DNA of 9,000 bases, from positions 1 to 9,000 of the forward strand of contig WFOJ01000191.1 of the NCBI GenBank assembly GCA_015488125.1. The letters run 5' to 3'. Positions 1 to 7,108 of this stretch are shown piece after piece (position 1 is the first letter of the stretch; each line of letters opens with the position of its first letter). The position numbers and the translations under genes were made by a program. The notes under the pieces are model-generated. The model had not been told where the DNA came from and made no database searches. It was given only the letters and a program-made list of their open reading frames with translations. This stretch comes from Mariprofundaceae bacterium (GTDB lineage Bacteria; Pseudomonadota; Zetaproteobacteria; Mariprofundales; Mariprofundaceae).

Positions 1-922
1 TTCGCGTGCGGCTGTGCGGAACGGCAATAGCCACCCATACTGTTCCCACGGGTTTCTCTGCCGTACCGCCATCCGGGCCGGCAATACCGCTAACGGCCAG
101 GCCAATTGTATCGGCATCAGCCACTGCTTCAGCCATGGCGCGCACCACCGCTTCACTGACAGCGCCATGCTGCTGCAACATATGCTCGCTAATGCCCAGT
201 AACTGCATTTTCGCCGCATTGCTATAGGTAACCTGCGCGTAATCCAGAATGGCCGATGCCCCCGGCACGCGGCTGATCCGCTGACTGATGCCACCAGCGG
301 TACAGGATTCGGCGCAGCGAATGCGCCAGCGACGTTTTTGGAGTTCGCGCAGTAATTGTTCTTCCGGCATCAGCCCTGTATGGTTCAGATAGGGCGTCGC
401 GTCATCGAGCTGCATATGATCGCCTGGCTGCTCAATATGGGCATAAAGTCCGGGTTCAAGCTCAATCAGGCGACGGCCACTGATATCACCCTGCAATGTC
501 ACATGAGCGGGCAACAAGGTGCGACCCTGGGCAAATAATGGCAGCCATGTTTCCCTGTTATTGCTCAGATCGCCTGTACTGGCCAGGACAACGAGGTCTT
601 CCTGTTGTGAATAATACCACCACTGGCGCGGCGGGTTGGACATCGGCAAGCTGCGTGCGCCGATCAATTGCAAATCCCCCTTGTTACCGGCACCCAGTCG
701 GCGGCCATGCTGCATGGCAACGCTCATTAATTCACTGCTATCCGCAATAAACAACTGCGGCCCACGCAGGGTTTGCCAGTTATTGCCTTGTAAGTGATGA
801 AAATAAATGCTCCGCTTGCCCGTGCGCATCAACCAGGCAGTCAGGTAGCCAGGGGTGATACCAGCTTGCCCCAGTTGCTGCCAGCCAGCATTACTGAGGA
901 TGATATGCATGGCCGGGGACAT
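1..922 (-). CDS. CinA C-terminal (PncC-type NMN deamidase) domain protein with unrecognised N-terminal domain, 3' end cut by window
   Basis: An open frame of about 307 codons runs off the left edge. Numbering from the ATG at 910, residues ~184-303 match the CinA C-terminal / PncC family, which deamidates nicotinamide mononucleotide to nicotinate mononucleotide in pyridine-nucleotide salvage. Visible family motifs are ESCTAGG (201-207), YSNAAK (229-234), GAVSE (249-253), SGIAGPDGGT (274-283) and KPVGTV (286-291). The last ~40-50 residues of the domain should lie outside the window. Residues 1-~183 are not the usual CinA N-terminal molybdopterin-binding-like domain: I see no GTELL or GGLGPT-type motifs, and I recognise no other family. 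This stretch is rich in Trp, Gln and Leu, with no signal peptide or clear membrane segment. The start is either ATG 922 (two bases after the minE stop) or ATG 910. Neither has a good Shine-Dalgarno, so coupling to minE translation is likely. The C-terminal assignment is firm; the function of the whole protein is inferred. Confidence 0.82.
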   Translation of the reverse strand, partial: MSPAMHIILSNAGWQQLGQAGITPGYLTAWLMRTGKRSIYFHHLQGNNWQTLRGPQLFIADSSELMSVAMQHGRRLGAGNKGDLQLIGARSLPMSNPPRQWWYYSQQEDLVVLASTGDLSNNRETWLPLFAQGRTLLPAHVTLQGDISGRRLIELEPGLYAHIEQPGDHMQLDDATPYLNHTGLMPEEQLLRELQKRRWRIRCAESCTAGGISQRISRVPGASAILDYAQVTYSNAAKMQLLGISEHMLQQHGAVSEAVVRAMAEAVADADTIGLAVSGIAGPDGGTAEKPVGTVWVAIAVPHSRTR

Positions 923-924
923 CG

Positions 925-1194
925 TCAGTGCGCATCATGGCGTGGCAACACGACGTTGACTTCCAGCACTTCCTTGTCCGGCTTGCGCTCGAGACTGACC
1001 GAGACTTCGTTCAGATCGATGCCCGCGTGCTTACTGATGACTTCCAGCAGTTCCTGACGCAAGGCAGGCAGGTAATCCGGTTCGCTACCCATGTTGCCCT
1101 GATGTTCATGGGTTAATATCAGTTGCAGGCGTTCCTTGGCCATCGCAGCGCTGGTTTTGGGCGGGTCACGTCGGAAGAAATCCATAAAAGCCAC
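925..1194 (-). CDS. minE: Cell division topological specificity factor MinE
   Basis: MinE stimulates the MinD ATPase and drives pole-to-pole Min oscillation, which confines the MinC inhibitor to the poles so that the Z ring forms at midcell. The 89-residue length matches the family (88 in E. coli). The start MAFMDFF aligns with the E. coli membrane-targeting MALLDFF. AKERLQLIL (19-27) is the anti-MinCD / MinD-binding segment, and the PDYLPALRQELLEVISKH stretch plus the C-terminal beta strand (EVLEVNVVLP) form the topological-specificity domain. I chose the GTG at 1194 because it supplies the conserved first residues. The in-frame ATG at 1185 has the better Shine-Dalgarno (AGGTGG, 5 bases upstream) but would remove MAF. 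The gene begins 3 bases after the minD stop. Identification is firm; the start is moderately certain. Confidence 0.97.
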   Translation of the reverse strand: MAFMDFFRRDPPKTSAAMAKERLQLILTHEHQGNMGSEPDYLPALRQELLEVISKHAGIDLNEVSVSLERKPDKEVLEVNVVLPRHDAH

Positions 1195-1197
1195 CTG

Positions 1198-2007
1198 TTA
1201 CCCCCCGAAGACCCGCTTTAGCAGGCTTTTTTTCTCAACTTCCAGAAAACGCAGGGGGCAATCATGCCCCAGTAACCGCCGCACGGTATCTGCATAAGCC
1301 TGCCCCGCACGACTTTCCCGGTCAAACACCACTGGCGTGCCGGCATTGGAGGCCTTGAGTACAGATTCTGATTCGGGAATCATGCCCAGCAGGGGAATGC
1401 CCAGCAGTTCCTGAATATCCTCAATCGACAGCATTTCACCTTCTGCCACACGTGCCGGATTATAGCGGCTGATCAGCAAATGTTCCTTTACTGGCGCTAA
1501 CCCCTGTTCAGCACGACGTGATTTGGCATGCAGAATACCAAGAATGCGGTCGGAGTCGCGTACCGAAGACACTTCCGGGTTGGTCACAATCACCGCTTCG
1601 TCGGCATAATACAGGGCCATCAGGGCACCGCGTTCGATGCCTGCCGGTGAATCGCAGATGATATAGTCGAAACTCTGTTGCAGTTCATCCAGAATCTGCC
1701 CCACGCCCTGTTTGTCCAGGGCATCTTTATCACGGGTTTGTGAGGTGGGAAGAATATGCAGCTTATCACAGCGTTTATCCTGAATCAGGGCCTGATGCAG
1801 GCGCGCATCCCCCTGAATCACGTTCACCATATCATACACCACGCGGCGTTCGCAGCCCATGATCAGATCAAGATTGCGCAGTCCAACATCGAAATCAATG
1901 ACTACCGTGGCATGCCCCTGTAAGGCCAGACCAGCGGCAATGCTGGCACTGGTCGTCGTTTTGCCAACGCCACCCTTGCCCGATGTCACTACAATGATTT
2001 TTGCCAT
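1198..2007 (-). CDS. minD: Septum site-determining ATPase MinD
   Basis: MinD is a ParA/MinD-family ATPase that dimerises on ATP, binds the inner membrane, recruits MinC and is released by MinE. At 269 residues it nearly equals E. coli MinD (270). The deviant Walker A is KGGVGKTT at 11-18, with the signature lysine at 11. The switch I region with Asp40 is VIDFDVGLRNLDL, followed by the hallmark GCERRVVYD (51-59). The Walker B/switch II segment is DYIICDSPAGIE (114-125) with the Asp at 119. NPEVSSVRDSDRILG (143-157) is also family-typical. The C-terminal amphipathic membrane-targeting helix is intact (EKKSLLKRVFGG, 258-269). Translation starts at an ATG with a strong Shine-Dalgarno just upstream. 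It follows minC by a 53-base gap and precedes minE by 3 bases. All catalytic residues are present. Confidence 0.99.
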   Translation of the reverse strand: MAKIIVVTSGKGGVGKTTTSASIAAGLALQGHATVVIDFDVGLRNLDLIMGCERRVVYDMVNVIQGDARLHQALIQDKRCDKLHILPTSQTRDKDALDKQGVGQILDELQQSFDYIICDSPAGIERGALMALYYADEAVIVTNPEVSSVRDSDRILGILHAKSRRAEQGLAPVKEHLLISRYNPARVAEGEMLSIEDIQELLGIPLLGMIPESESVLKASNAGTPVVFDRESRAGQAYADTVRRLLGHDCPLRFLEVEKKSLLKRVFGG

Positions 2008-2009
2008 TT

Positions 2010-2019
2010 CACCTACCTC
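2010..2019 (-). promoter_or_regulatory. Strong Shine-Dalgarno of minD
   Basis: On the minus strand GAGGTAGGTG lies two bases before the minD ATG. It gives two overlapping AGGT matches to the anti-Shine-Dalgarno. Unlike minC and the CinA-like gene, minD thus has its own good ribosome site, which fits the need for more MinD than MinC. The rest of the 53-base minC-minD gap holds no hairpin or -35/-10 pair that I can defend. Confidence 0.75.
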
Positions 2020-2060
2020 TGCATTGCCACTTGCATATGATGGGGCACGCCAACAGTTAT

Positions 2061-2771
2061 TCAGCTAATGCATTCGATGGGCGCAACCATCAGTTGTTCG
2101 TTTTCCAGCCATGCCTGCAAGGGGACGGCCCCGTGTGACGGCTCAAATGTGCGATAATGTCCGGCAATCACCAGCATTTCGCCCGCAAACGCATGGCAGA
2201 AGATATTGGTTTGTGTGTCACCCTGAGCACCCGCCAGCGCCTTGCCCCGCATCGGGCCGTAGATATGAATATCGCCATCTGCGGCCACCTCGGCTCCTGC
2301 ATTCACGGCAGCAAGCACCACCAGATCGCCGCCCTGCGCATAAATCTGTTGCCCTGCTCGCACGGGATGGCCGACGACCATGGTCGGCGTGCGTGGCGCA
2401 CGACGACTGCGAACCGGTGTTTTTTTCTCGTGCCCGTGCTGGGCGCTGGCATGCAATACCGCCAGTCCTTCGGCAACCGCAGCCTGCTCCATGGCCGGCG
2501 TGCCATGAATGATCCCTACCGGCAGCAGGGCCGCCTGACGCAGCAATCGCACCAGCGTGGCAATATCAAGCGGGCCAACGCTGGCGTCTTCGTCCGCGTT
2601 TCGCAAGGTAAGCGGCGCAACGTCCACCACCAGTGGTGCATTAACGAAAAACTGCTGTGACTCCAGCAGGCGTTGTTCCAGTTCCTGGCTGATGCGCTCA
2701 ACATCGGCGGTATTCACCTGAAATACCGGCAACGAAAAAGCAGAACCCCGGAATTCGAATGCTGCCATCAT
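2061..2771 (-). CDS. minC: Septum site-determining protein MinC (FtsZ assembly inhibitor)
   Basis: MinC antagonises FtsZ polymerisation and is brought to the polar membrane by MinD. The length of 236 residues is normal (231 in E. coli). Residues ~4-105 fit the variable MinC N-terminal domain, starting with the FEFRGSAFSLPV strand. A basic, low-complexity linker follows at ~112-130 (HEKKTPVRSRRAPR). The C-terminal beta-helix domain (~131-208) is clear: GHPVRAGQQIYA, GGDLVVLAAVNAGAEVAADG, HIYGPMRGKALAGAQGD and IAGHYR. The MinD-binding motif, RSGQ in E. coli, reads RAGQ here (138-141). Two ATGs stand in tandem at 2771 and 2768, and either may initiate. No Shine-Dalgarno is visible, and the first ATG lies 6 bases after the asmA stop, so coupling to asmA translation is likely. 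Confidence 0.96.
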   Translation of the reverse strand: MMAAFEFRGSAFSLPVFQVNTADVERISQELEQRLLESQQFFVNAPLVVDVAPLTLRNADEDASVGPLDIATLVRLLRQAALLPVGIIHGTPAMEQAAVAEGLAVLHASAQHGHEKKTPVRSRRAPRTPTMVVGHPVRAGQQIYAQGGDLVVLAAVNAGAEVAADGDIHIYGPMRGKALAGAQGDTQTNIFCHAFAGEMLVIAGHYRTFEPSHGAVPLQAWLENEQLMVAPIECIS

Positions 2772-2777
2772 GATGCT

Positions 2778-4991
2778 TCAAAAGCCGGGTAGCAGGCCGC
2801 CAAGTGCCTTGTTGACCCTGTCTTTTACCGCTTGATCGGGCGAGTTGGTTAATGATGTTCCGGCATTCTTGAGTGTTTTGCCAATATTGCTGCCACCTTT
2901 GAAGGCATTTTGCATATTGCCCACCAGGGCACCGGCATCCAGTTCAGGGGTGATCGAAGGTGAAGCCCATGGCCCGGCGATATGCAACGGTATCGTCACA
3001 CCACGGCGGGAAGTCGCCTGATCGCCCTGACCAACCAGTGTACCCACCAGTTTGGGACGCATATGGTAATCAATTGCTGAAGCAGGTACATTAACCGTAC
3101 CCTTGCCCGTTAAACGAAACAACGGCGATGCCATGAATAAATCGTTATTACGAATCAGCCCATGATGAGCGGTAAAGCTGGCTTGCAAGCGCGCAAAATC
3201 GGTATATTGCGGGCCTTTTTGCTGCCCCAGTGAGGTAATATTGCGCAGCGCACCGGCAATATCAAAGCCTTTGACGCGACCGTCGCGCATTTCCATATCA
3301 CCGTTGCCGCTTAATGACGCCTTGATCGAATCGGGCAGCAAGCCATTGCCATGCAAGCGCGTGTTCATATTCAGCGTACCATCAAGCTGGTCGGAGTCCG
3401 CCAACTGCTGCAGCAACGGGCCAACCCGCAATTGCTTCACGGTCAGCGTTTCGTTCCAGCTTGCCGGGTAAATGGCGGCATTGACGCTGGCCTTCAGCTT
3501 CAGACTGCCACCTGCCATGCGGAAGGCCAGTGGTGCCAGCTGGAACACGCCCTGCTCGCCTTGAAGGTTAAGCACGACCTGCTCCATTGTGCTGCCTCTG
3601 GCATACAGCTTGCCAAGTTCCGTGTGTACGTTGAGACGCCAGTTGGCATAAGGACGCAAATCAGGTTCTTCAGTCGGGCCTGCCTTGCCGTTGTCAGCTG
3701 TTGTCTGACTTTTCCTTGCTGCTGGCAACCAGGGATCAAGGTGCAATTGCTCACCCTGTATATTCAGTCGAAGATCAGGATGTGAGCCAGAAAGATAGCG
3801 GCCAGAAAGCACCAGCAACTCCTGATCAAGGCGTAACTTCATATCAGAAAGTGTCAGCGCCTTGTCTTTGAGTTCTATCATCATACCGACATCAAAGGTT
3901 TTCCAGGGAGCAGGGTGACCCTTATACACACCGGCCAGTTCCGGTAGCAGCGAGGTTAGCCATTCACGTTCAACCGGCTCGCTGCGCAGGCGCAGACTGA
4001 GTTCCGGGGTGTCACTTTGCAGCTTGATATCACCGGCAATATTCAACAGCTTGTGCTGATCCACGGCCAGATCGGCTGATTGCACGCTGATATGCGTCGG
4101 ATCATGCTGTTCTGCTTTAAGATTCAGGGTCAGTACATGCGCAGCTTTAAGCGTAGCATCAGCCCGGAGAAGGCGTGTGCCATCGCGGCGTTGTTCAAGT
4201 CCCGCCTGCATCTGAGCCACTGCTGTTTTGCCATCCCCCAGTTGCTTTGGCAGGGGCGGCAACAGATCGGCAACAGCCGCCAGGGCGAACTGGTCTGCCG
4301 TCAGTTGTAATTGCAGGGGCAGTCGTTGCAAATCAAGGCGGGCAAGATCGCCGATGGGGCCGATTTTCCCATTCAGTTGCAGCAGATTGCCGTTTACCGT
4401 CAGCGCAGCATGCACATTCACCGGCCGTTCCTGCTGTACATCATCCAGCTGGATTTCCAATTGATCCAGGGTGATATGCCGCCCGCTTACTGCATCGCTC
4501 CAGCTAAGGCGCCCCTTGCTCAAACTAATGGATTCCGCCGTGAAAGCAGCCAGTGCAGGAGAAGAAGTTGTCGCAGGCGATGCAGCGGTGCTTTGAGGCT
4601 GGCTGCCTGTCAGGTCTTCCCAGTTGCCATGCCCATCGCTGTTGCGTTGCAGGTAAAGTGCTGGTGCCTCCAGTGTGAAATGGCGAAGTTCGACACGTTG
4701 CTGCAATAACGGCCAAAAGGCGAGCTGCACGTCCAGATGTCCCACTCTGAGGAAATCCGCACCCTTGAAACCCTCAGCATTGCCCAACACCACATCATCC
4801 AGTTTCAGACCTACCCAGGGAAATAATGAGGCCTGCATATCGCCAATATGAAATGTCCGCCCCGTTGCATCCTCGACGCGCTGCTCAATTTGCACGCGAT
4901 ACTGATCCACATCAATAAAAAACGGCGCGGCAATCAGCAAAACCAACAGCAGAGCTACAGCGATTGCGGTATATTTTAGCAAGCGTTTCAT
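2778..4991 (-). CDS. asmA: AsmA family protein
   Basis: This is a large inner-membrane-anchored periplasmic protein of the AsmA family, related to the bridge-like lipid-transport proteins (TamB, YhdP) and linked in E. coli to outer-membrane assembly and lipid homeostasis. The predicted 737 residues begin MKRLLKYTAIAVALLLVLLI, a short basic head and one membrane helix (~6-25). The family signature FFIDVDQYRVQIE follows, then GRTFHIGDMQASLFPWVGLKL with the usual alternating beta-strand pattern. The C-terminal AsmA_2 region at ~550-600 shows SGNGDMEMRDGRVKGFDIAGALRN. The frame is open upstream to an ATG at 5066, which would overlap glmM. I prefer 4991 because it has a strong Shine-Dalgarno (AGGAAGGA) and puts the membrane anchor at the true N-terminus. 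It is longer than E. coli AsmA (617). It ends 6 bases before minC; the substrate is unknown. Confidence 0.93.
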   Translation of the reverse strand: MKRLLKYTAIAVALLLVLLIAAPFFIDVDQYRVQIEQRVEDATGRTFHIGDMQASLFPWVGLKLDDVVLGNAEGFKGADFLRVGHLDVQLAFWPLLQQRVELRHFTLEAPALYLQRNSDGHGNWEDLTGSQPQSTAASPATTSSPALAAFTAESISLSKGRLSWSDAVSGRHITLDQLEIQLDDVQQERPVNVHAALTVNGNLLQLNGKIGPIGDLARLDLQRLPLQLQLTADQFALAAVADLLPPLPKQLGDGKTAVAQMQAGLEQRRDGTRLLRADATLKAAHVLTLNLKAEQHDPTHISVQSADLAVDQHKLLNIAGDIKLQSDTPELSLRLRSEPVEREWLTSLLPELAGVYKGHPAPWKTFDVGMMIELKDKALTLSDMKLRLDQELLVLSGRYLSGSHPDLRLNIQGEQLHLDPWLPAARKSQTTADNGKAGPTEEPDLRPYANWRLNVHTELGKLYARGSTMEQVVLNLQGEQGVFQLAPLAFRMAGGSLKLKASVNAAIYPASWNETLTVKQLRVGPLLQQLADSDQLDGTLNMNTRLHGNGLLPDSIKASLSGNGDMEMRDGRVKGFDIAGALRNITSLGQQKGPQYTDFARLQASFTAHHGLIRNNDLFMASPLFRLTGKGTVNVPASAIDYHMRPKLVGTLVGQGDQATSRRGVTIPLHIAGPWASPSITPELDAGALVGNMQNAFKGGSNIGKTLKNAGTSLTNSPDQAVKDRVNKALGGLLPGF

Positions 4992-4993
4992 AT

Positions 4994-5001
4994 TCCTTCC
5001 T
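4994..5001 (-). promoter_or_regulatory. Strong Shine-Dalgarno deciding the asmA start
   Basis: The minus strand reads AGGAAGGA two bases before the ATG at 4991. The upstream in-frame ATG at 5066 lies inside glmM and would add 25 hydrophilic residues ahead of the membrane anchor. The ribosome site together with the anchor position fixes the start at 4991. Confidence 0.75.
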
Positions 5002-5011
5002 TTTTGGGGTG

Positions 5012-5033
5012 ACTGATGCTTTAGTGCCTCAGT
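5012..5033 (-). repeat. Imperfect inverted repeat in the glmM-asmA gap
   Basis: The minus strand reads ACTGA, then a 12-base spacer, then TCAGT, with two further GC pairs possible inside after one mismatch. It lies between the glmM stop and the asmA Shine-Dalgarno. The stem is short and has no following T-run, so it is not a convincing Rho-independent terminator. It could be a weak RNA hairpin affecting mRNA processing or partial readthrough, or it may be chance. Confidence 0.3.
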
Positions 5034-5046
5034 GAATGAAGTTCCT

Positions 5047-6402
5047 TCAGGCAAAGTGCGCATCAATCACAGCCTGAAGTTCGGCCAGTAACCCTTCCCC
5101 TGTTTGTTGCATCAGTGCCTCATCCTCAGCTTCCACCATGATGCGCAGCTTCGGCTCCGTGCCGGACATGCGCACGTTTACCCGCCCGCTGTCAGCCAGT
5201 TGTTGCGTTGCCTGCTCCAGCAGCAAACGCGCACGCTCATCGGCCAACACATCAAAGCGCTCAGGCATGGTAATATTCCACAGTTTTTGCGGGAAAAGAC
5301 TGAGTCCATCAGCCAGTTCATGCAAGGGCTTATTGGCATCCCGCATGGCGCAAAGCAATTGCAGGGCTGTCATCAGGCCATCGCCAGTGGTGTTATAGTC
5401 CAGTAAAATCATGTGACCAGACTGCTCACCGCCAATATTGCAGCCGTGCTGGCGCATCATTTCCAACACATAACGATCGCCCACGGCAGCGCGCATCATG
5501 CCAATCCCTTGCCCGGCCAGAAAACGCTCCAGCCCCATATTACTCATCAGCGTGGTGACCACAGCGCCACCTTGAAGGCGCTGATGTTTGTGTGCATGCA
5601 AGGCCAGAATGGCAATCACTCGATCACCATCCATCAGTTGACCATGGCAATCACAGGCAATGAGCCGATCCGCATCGCCATCGAGTGCCAGGCCAATATC
5701 CGCCTGCTCTTCGATAACACGCTGACACATGGCATCCGGTGCAGTGGAACCACAGCCGTGATTAATATTAAACCCGTCCGGCGTATCAAACAGGCTGATC
5801 ACTTCGCAGCCCAGCTCGCGTAGCAAGCACGGTGCTACCTGATAGGCTGCGCCGTTGGCAGAATCCACCACCACACGCAAGCCATCGAAACGCAGATCAC
5901 GCGGCAGCGAGGCCTTGAGAAACTCGATATAGCGACCCCGCGCATCGTCCACACGCACGGCTTTGCCGACGTCAAGCGCCGCCGGCAAGGCTGGCAAATC
6001 CTCCATGGCCGATTCAATCGCCGCCTCGGTGTCATCAGGGAGTTTGAAGCCATCGGCGGCGAAAAATTTGATGCCGTTATCACCTGCCGGATTATGCGAA
6101 GCGGATAACATCACGCCCGCATCGGCACGCAGACTGCGTGTCAGGTAAGCGACAGCCGGAGTAGGCACCGGGCCAACCAGTTGCACATTCATGCCCTGTG
6201 CCGTCAGTCCTGCGCACAAGGCGGACTCCAGCATATAGCCGGAAAGCCGGGTATCCTTGCCGATCAGAATACGGGGGCGGTGAGGCAGGTGGCGCGTCAG
6301 TACGTAACCGGCAGCACGCCCCAGGCGCAGCGCAAACTCTGCTGTCATCGGTTCCTGGTTGACGGTGCCACGCACCCCATCGGTACCAAAATACTTACGC
6401 AT
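5047..6402 (-). CDS. glmM: Phosphoglucosamine mutase GlmM
   Basis: GlmM converts glucosamine-6-phosphate to glucosamine-1-phosphate, the step before UDP-GlcNAc, and so feeds peptidoglycan and LPS synthesis in the cytoplasm. The protein (451 residues from ATG 6402) has every phosphohexomutase motif. Numbered from the ATG at 6405, these are KYFGTDGVRG (4-13), the phosphoserine loop SASHNP with Ser103, the Mg-binding DGDADR (242-247), the sugar loop GEQSGH (326-331) and the phosphate loop RMSGTEPKLRIMVE (412-425). The second ATG (6402) is the likelier start, since AGGAG (6409-6413) sits 6 bases before it but only 3 before the first ATG (6405). ybbR overlaps the start by 8 bases. The neighbours fit both the E. 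coli ftsH-folP-glmM order and the Firmicute cdaA-cdaR-glmM order. In Firmicutes GlmM binds and inhibits CdaA. Confidence 0.98.
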   Translation of the reverse strand: MRKYFGTDGVRGTVNQEPMTAEFALRLGRAAGYVLTRHLPHRPRILIGKDTRLSGYMLESALCAGLTAQGMNVQLVGPVPTPAVAYLTRSLRADAGVMLSASHNPAGDNGIKFFAADGFKLPDDTEAAIESAMEDLPALPAALDVGKAVRVDDARGRYIEFLKASLPRDLRFDGLRVVVDSANGAAYQVAPCLLRELGCEVISLFDTPDGFNINHGCGSTAPDAMCQRVIEEQADIGLALDGDADRLIACDCHGQLMDGDRVIAILALHAHKHQRLQGGAVVTTLMSNMGLERFLAGQGIGMMRAAVGDRYVLEMMRQHGCNIGGEQSGHMILLDYNTTGDGLMTALQLLCAMRDANKPLHELADGLSLFPQKLWNITMPERFDVLADERARLLLEQATQQLADSGRVNVRMSGTEPKLRIMVEAEDEALMQQTGEGLLAELQAVIDAHFA

Positions 6403-7108
6403 CATTGACTCCTATGCCTGAGTGCTGATCGGGAGGAAGGGGCTGTTCTGTTTCCTGCTGAACGATTCTGCTTAATACGCCATGAACGATAAATGGTTGG
6501 TTTTTATCAAGTTGTTTGATGGCTTTTTCTGCCGGAATAACAATGTTTGCCTTCATGTTAACAGCGCCGGGAATCAATGGTGGTCGTAACGCCTCAGTGG
6601 GAACACTTTCCAGAGGCTCAAGCCAGATCTCCGGCCCCGTCAGCGTCACCTCAGATGGTTGAATCGTTACCTGATGCACCTGCCAGCCTTCAGGCAAATC
6701 AAAGCGCACCTCAACGGCGACTGTTTTCTTTACCAGCCTGTCCACCTGCAGCTTCAGCCGGTCAGGCTGTACCTTATCAACCGTTAAACCCGGTGGCAAT
6801 AGCAGTGTACCTGCATCAACAGGACGCGTGAAAACGCCGGGTTCGCGAACATCATTTGCCGGAATAACCAAAAACAGCTTGCTTTCATCAAGTAGCTTCA
6901 GGCGTGCCTGCAAGCCGCTGACCGTGATTTTTACATGATCGGGAAGGTCGTTGATCAGCACCATATTGTCCGGCAGGCCACGCAACTGCAACGAAACGTC
7001 CATGCTGACCGTGCTTTCGCCTTGCCCATGTACCTGAAACCACAGCAACACGGCGATCAGCAAGGCCCAGGCATACATCGAAACAGCACGTAACAAACGG
7101 ATGATCAT
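6395..7108 (-). CDS. ybbR: YbbR domain protein (CdaR-like regulator of diadenylate cyclase)
   Basis: This is a 237-residue single-pass membrane protein. A short N-terminal head with several basic residues precedes one hydrophobic helix (~10-25). The rest is probably outside the membrane and consists of about two YbbR repeats, ~36-124 and ~128-215, each with the beta-rich pattern ending in strands such as VKITVSGLQARL and VTLTGPEIWLEPL. A polar, Pro/Gln-rich tail of ~20 residues closes it. In Firmicutes the YbbR protein CdaR binds CdaA and modulates c-di-AMP synthesis, but it usually has about four repeats and is roughly twice this length. The start overlaps the cdaA stop as ATGA, and the end overlaps glmM, so the three proteins are probably made together. 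Family and gene order are seen in the sequence; the regulatory role is inferred. Confidence 0.9.
   Translation of the reverse strand: MIIRLLRAVSMYAWALLIAVLLWFQVHGQGESTVSMDVSLQLRGLPDNMVLINDLPDHVKITVSGLQARLKLLDESKLFLVIPANDVREPGVFTRPVDAGTLLLPPGLTVDKVQPDRLKLQVDRLVKKTVAVEVRFDLPEGWQVHQVTIQPSEVTLTGPEIWLEPLESVPTEALRPPLIPGAVNMKANIVIPAEKAIKQLDKNQPFIVHGVLSRIVQQETEQPLPPDQHSGIGVNDA

Noticed and set aside
6..1057. Several short plus-strand frames at the left end
   Set aside because: The minus strand carries one continuous frame with conserved CinA-domain motifs, followed by MinE; the plus-strand products look random.
1218..1233. GC-containing stretch followed by seven T's, like a plus-strand terminator
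   Set aside because: No real stem forms, no plus-strand gene precedes it, and on the minus strand the A-run simply encodes the Lys-Lys of the MinD membrane-targeting helix.
1227..1233. Run of seven A's in minD as a programmed frameshift site
   Set aside because: The heptamer is not in the X XXY YYZ phase for -1 slippage, and the in-frame product is already full-length MinD.
2008..2060. Possible promoter in the minC-minD gap
   Set aside because: TTGGCG and a TATG-like element are present but spaced about 10 bases apart, too close for a sigma-70 promoter.
2157..2660. Plus-strand open frame of 167 codons opposite minC
   Set aside because: It is antisense to a clearly conserved MinC, its product resembles no family, and its composition (many His, Arg, Cys) is typical of a shadow frame.
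3351..3785. Plus-strand open frame of 144 codons opposite asmA
   Set aside because: asmA coding runs through it without break; there is no ribosome site or recognisable product.
4992..5066. Longer asmA start at 5066
   Set aside because: It would overlap glmM and place 25 hydrophilic residues before the membrane anchor; the ATG at 4991 has a strong ribosome site.
5413..5823. Plus-strand open frame of 136 codons opposite glmM
   Set aside because: It is antisense to conserved GlmM motifs and is a composition artefact.
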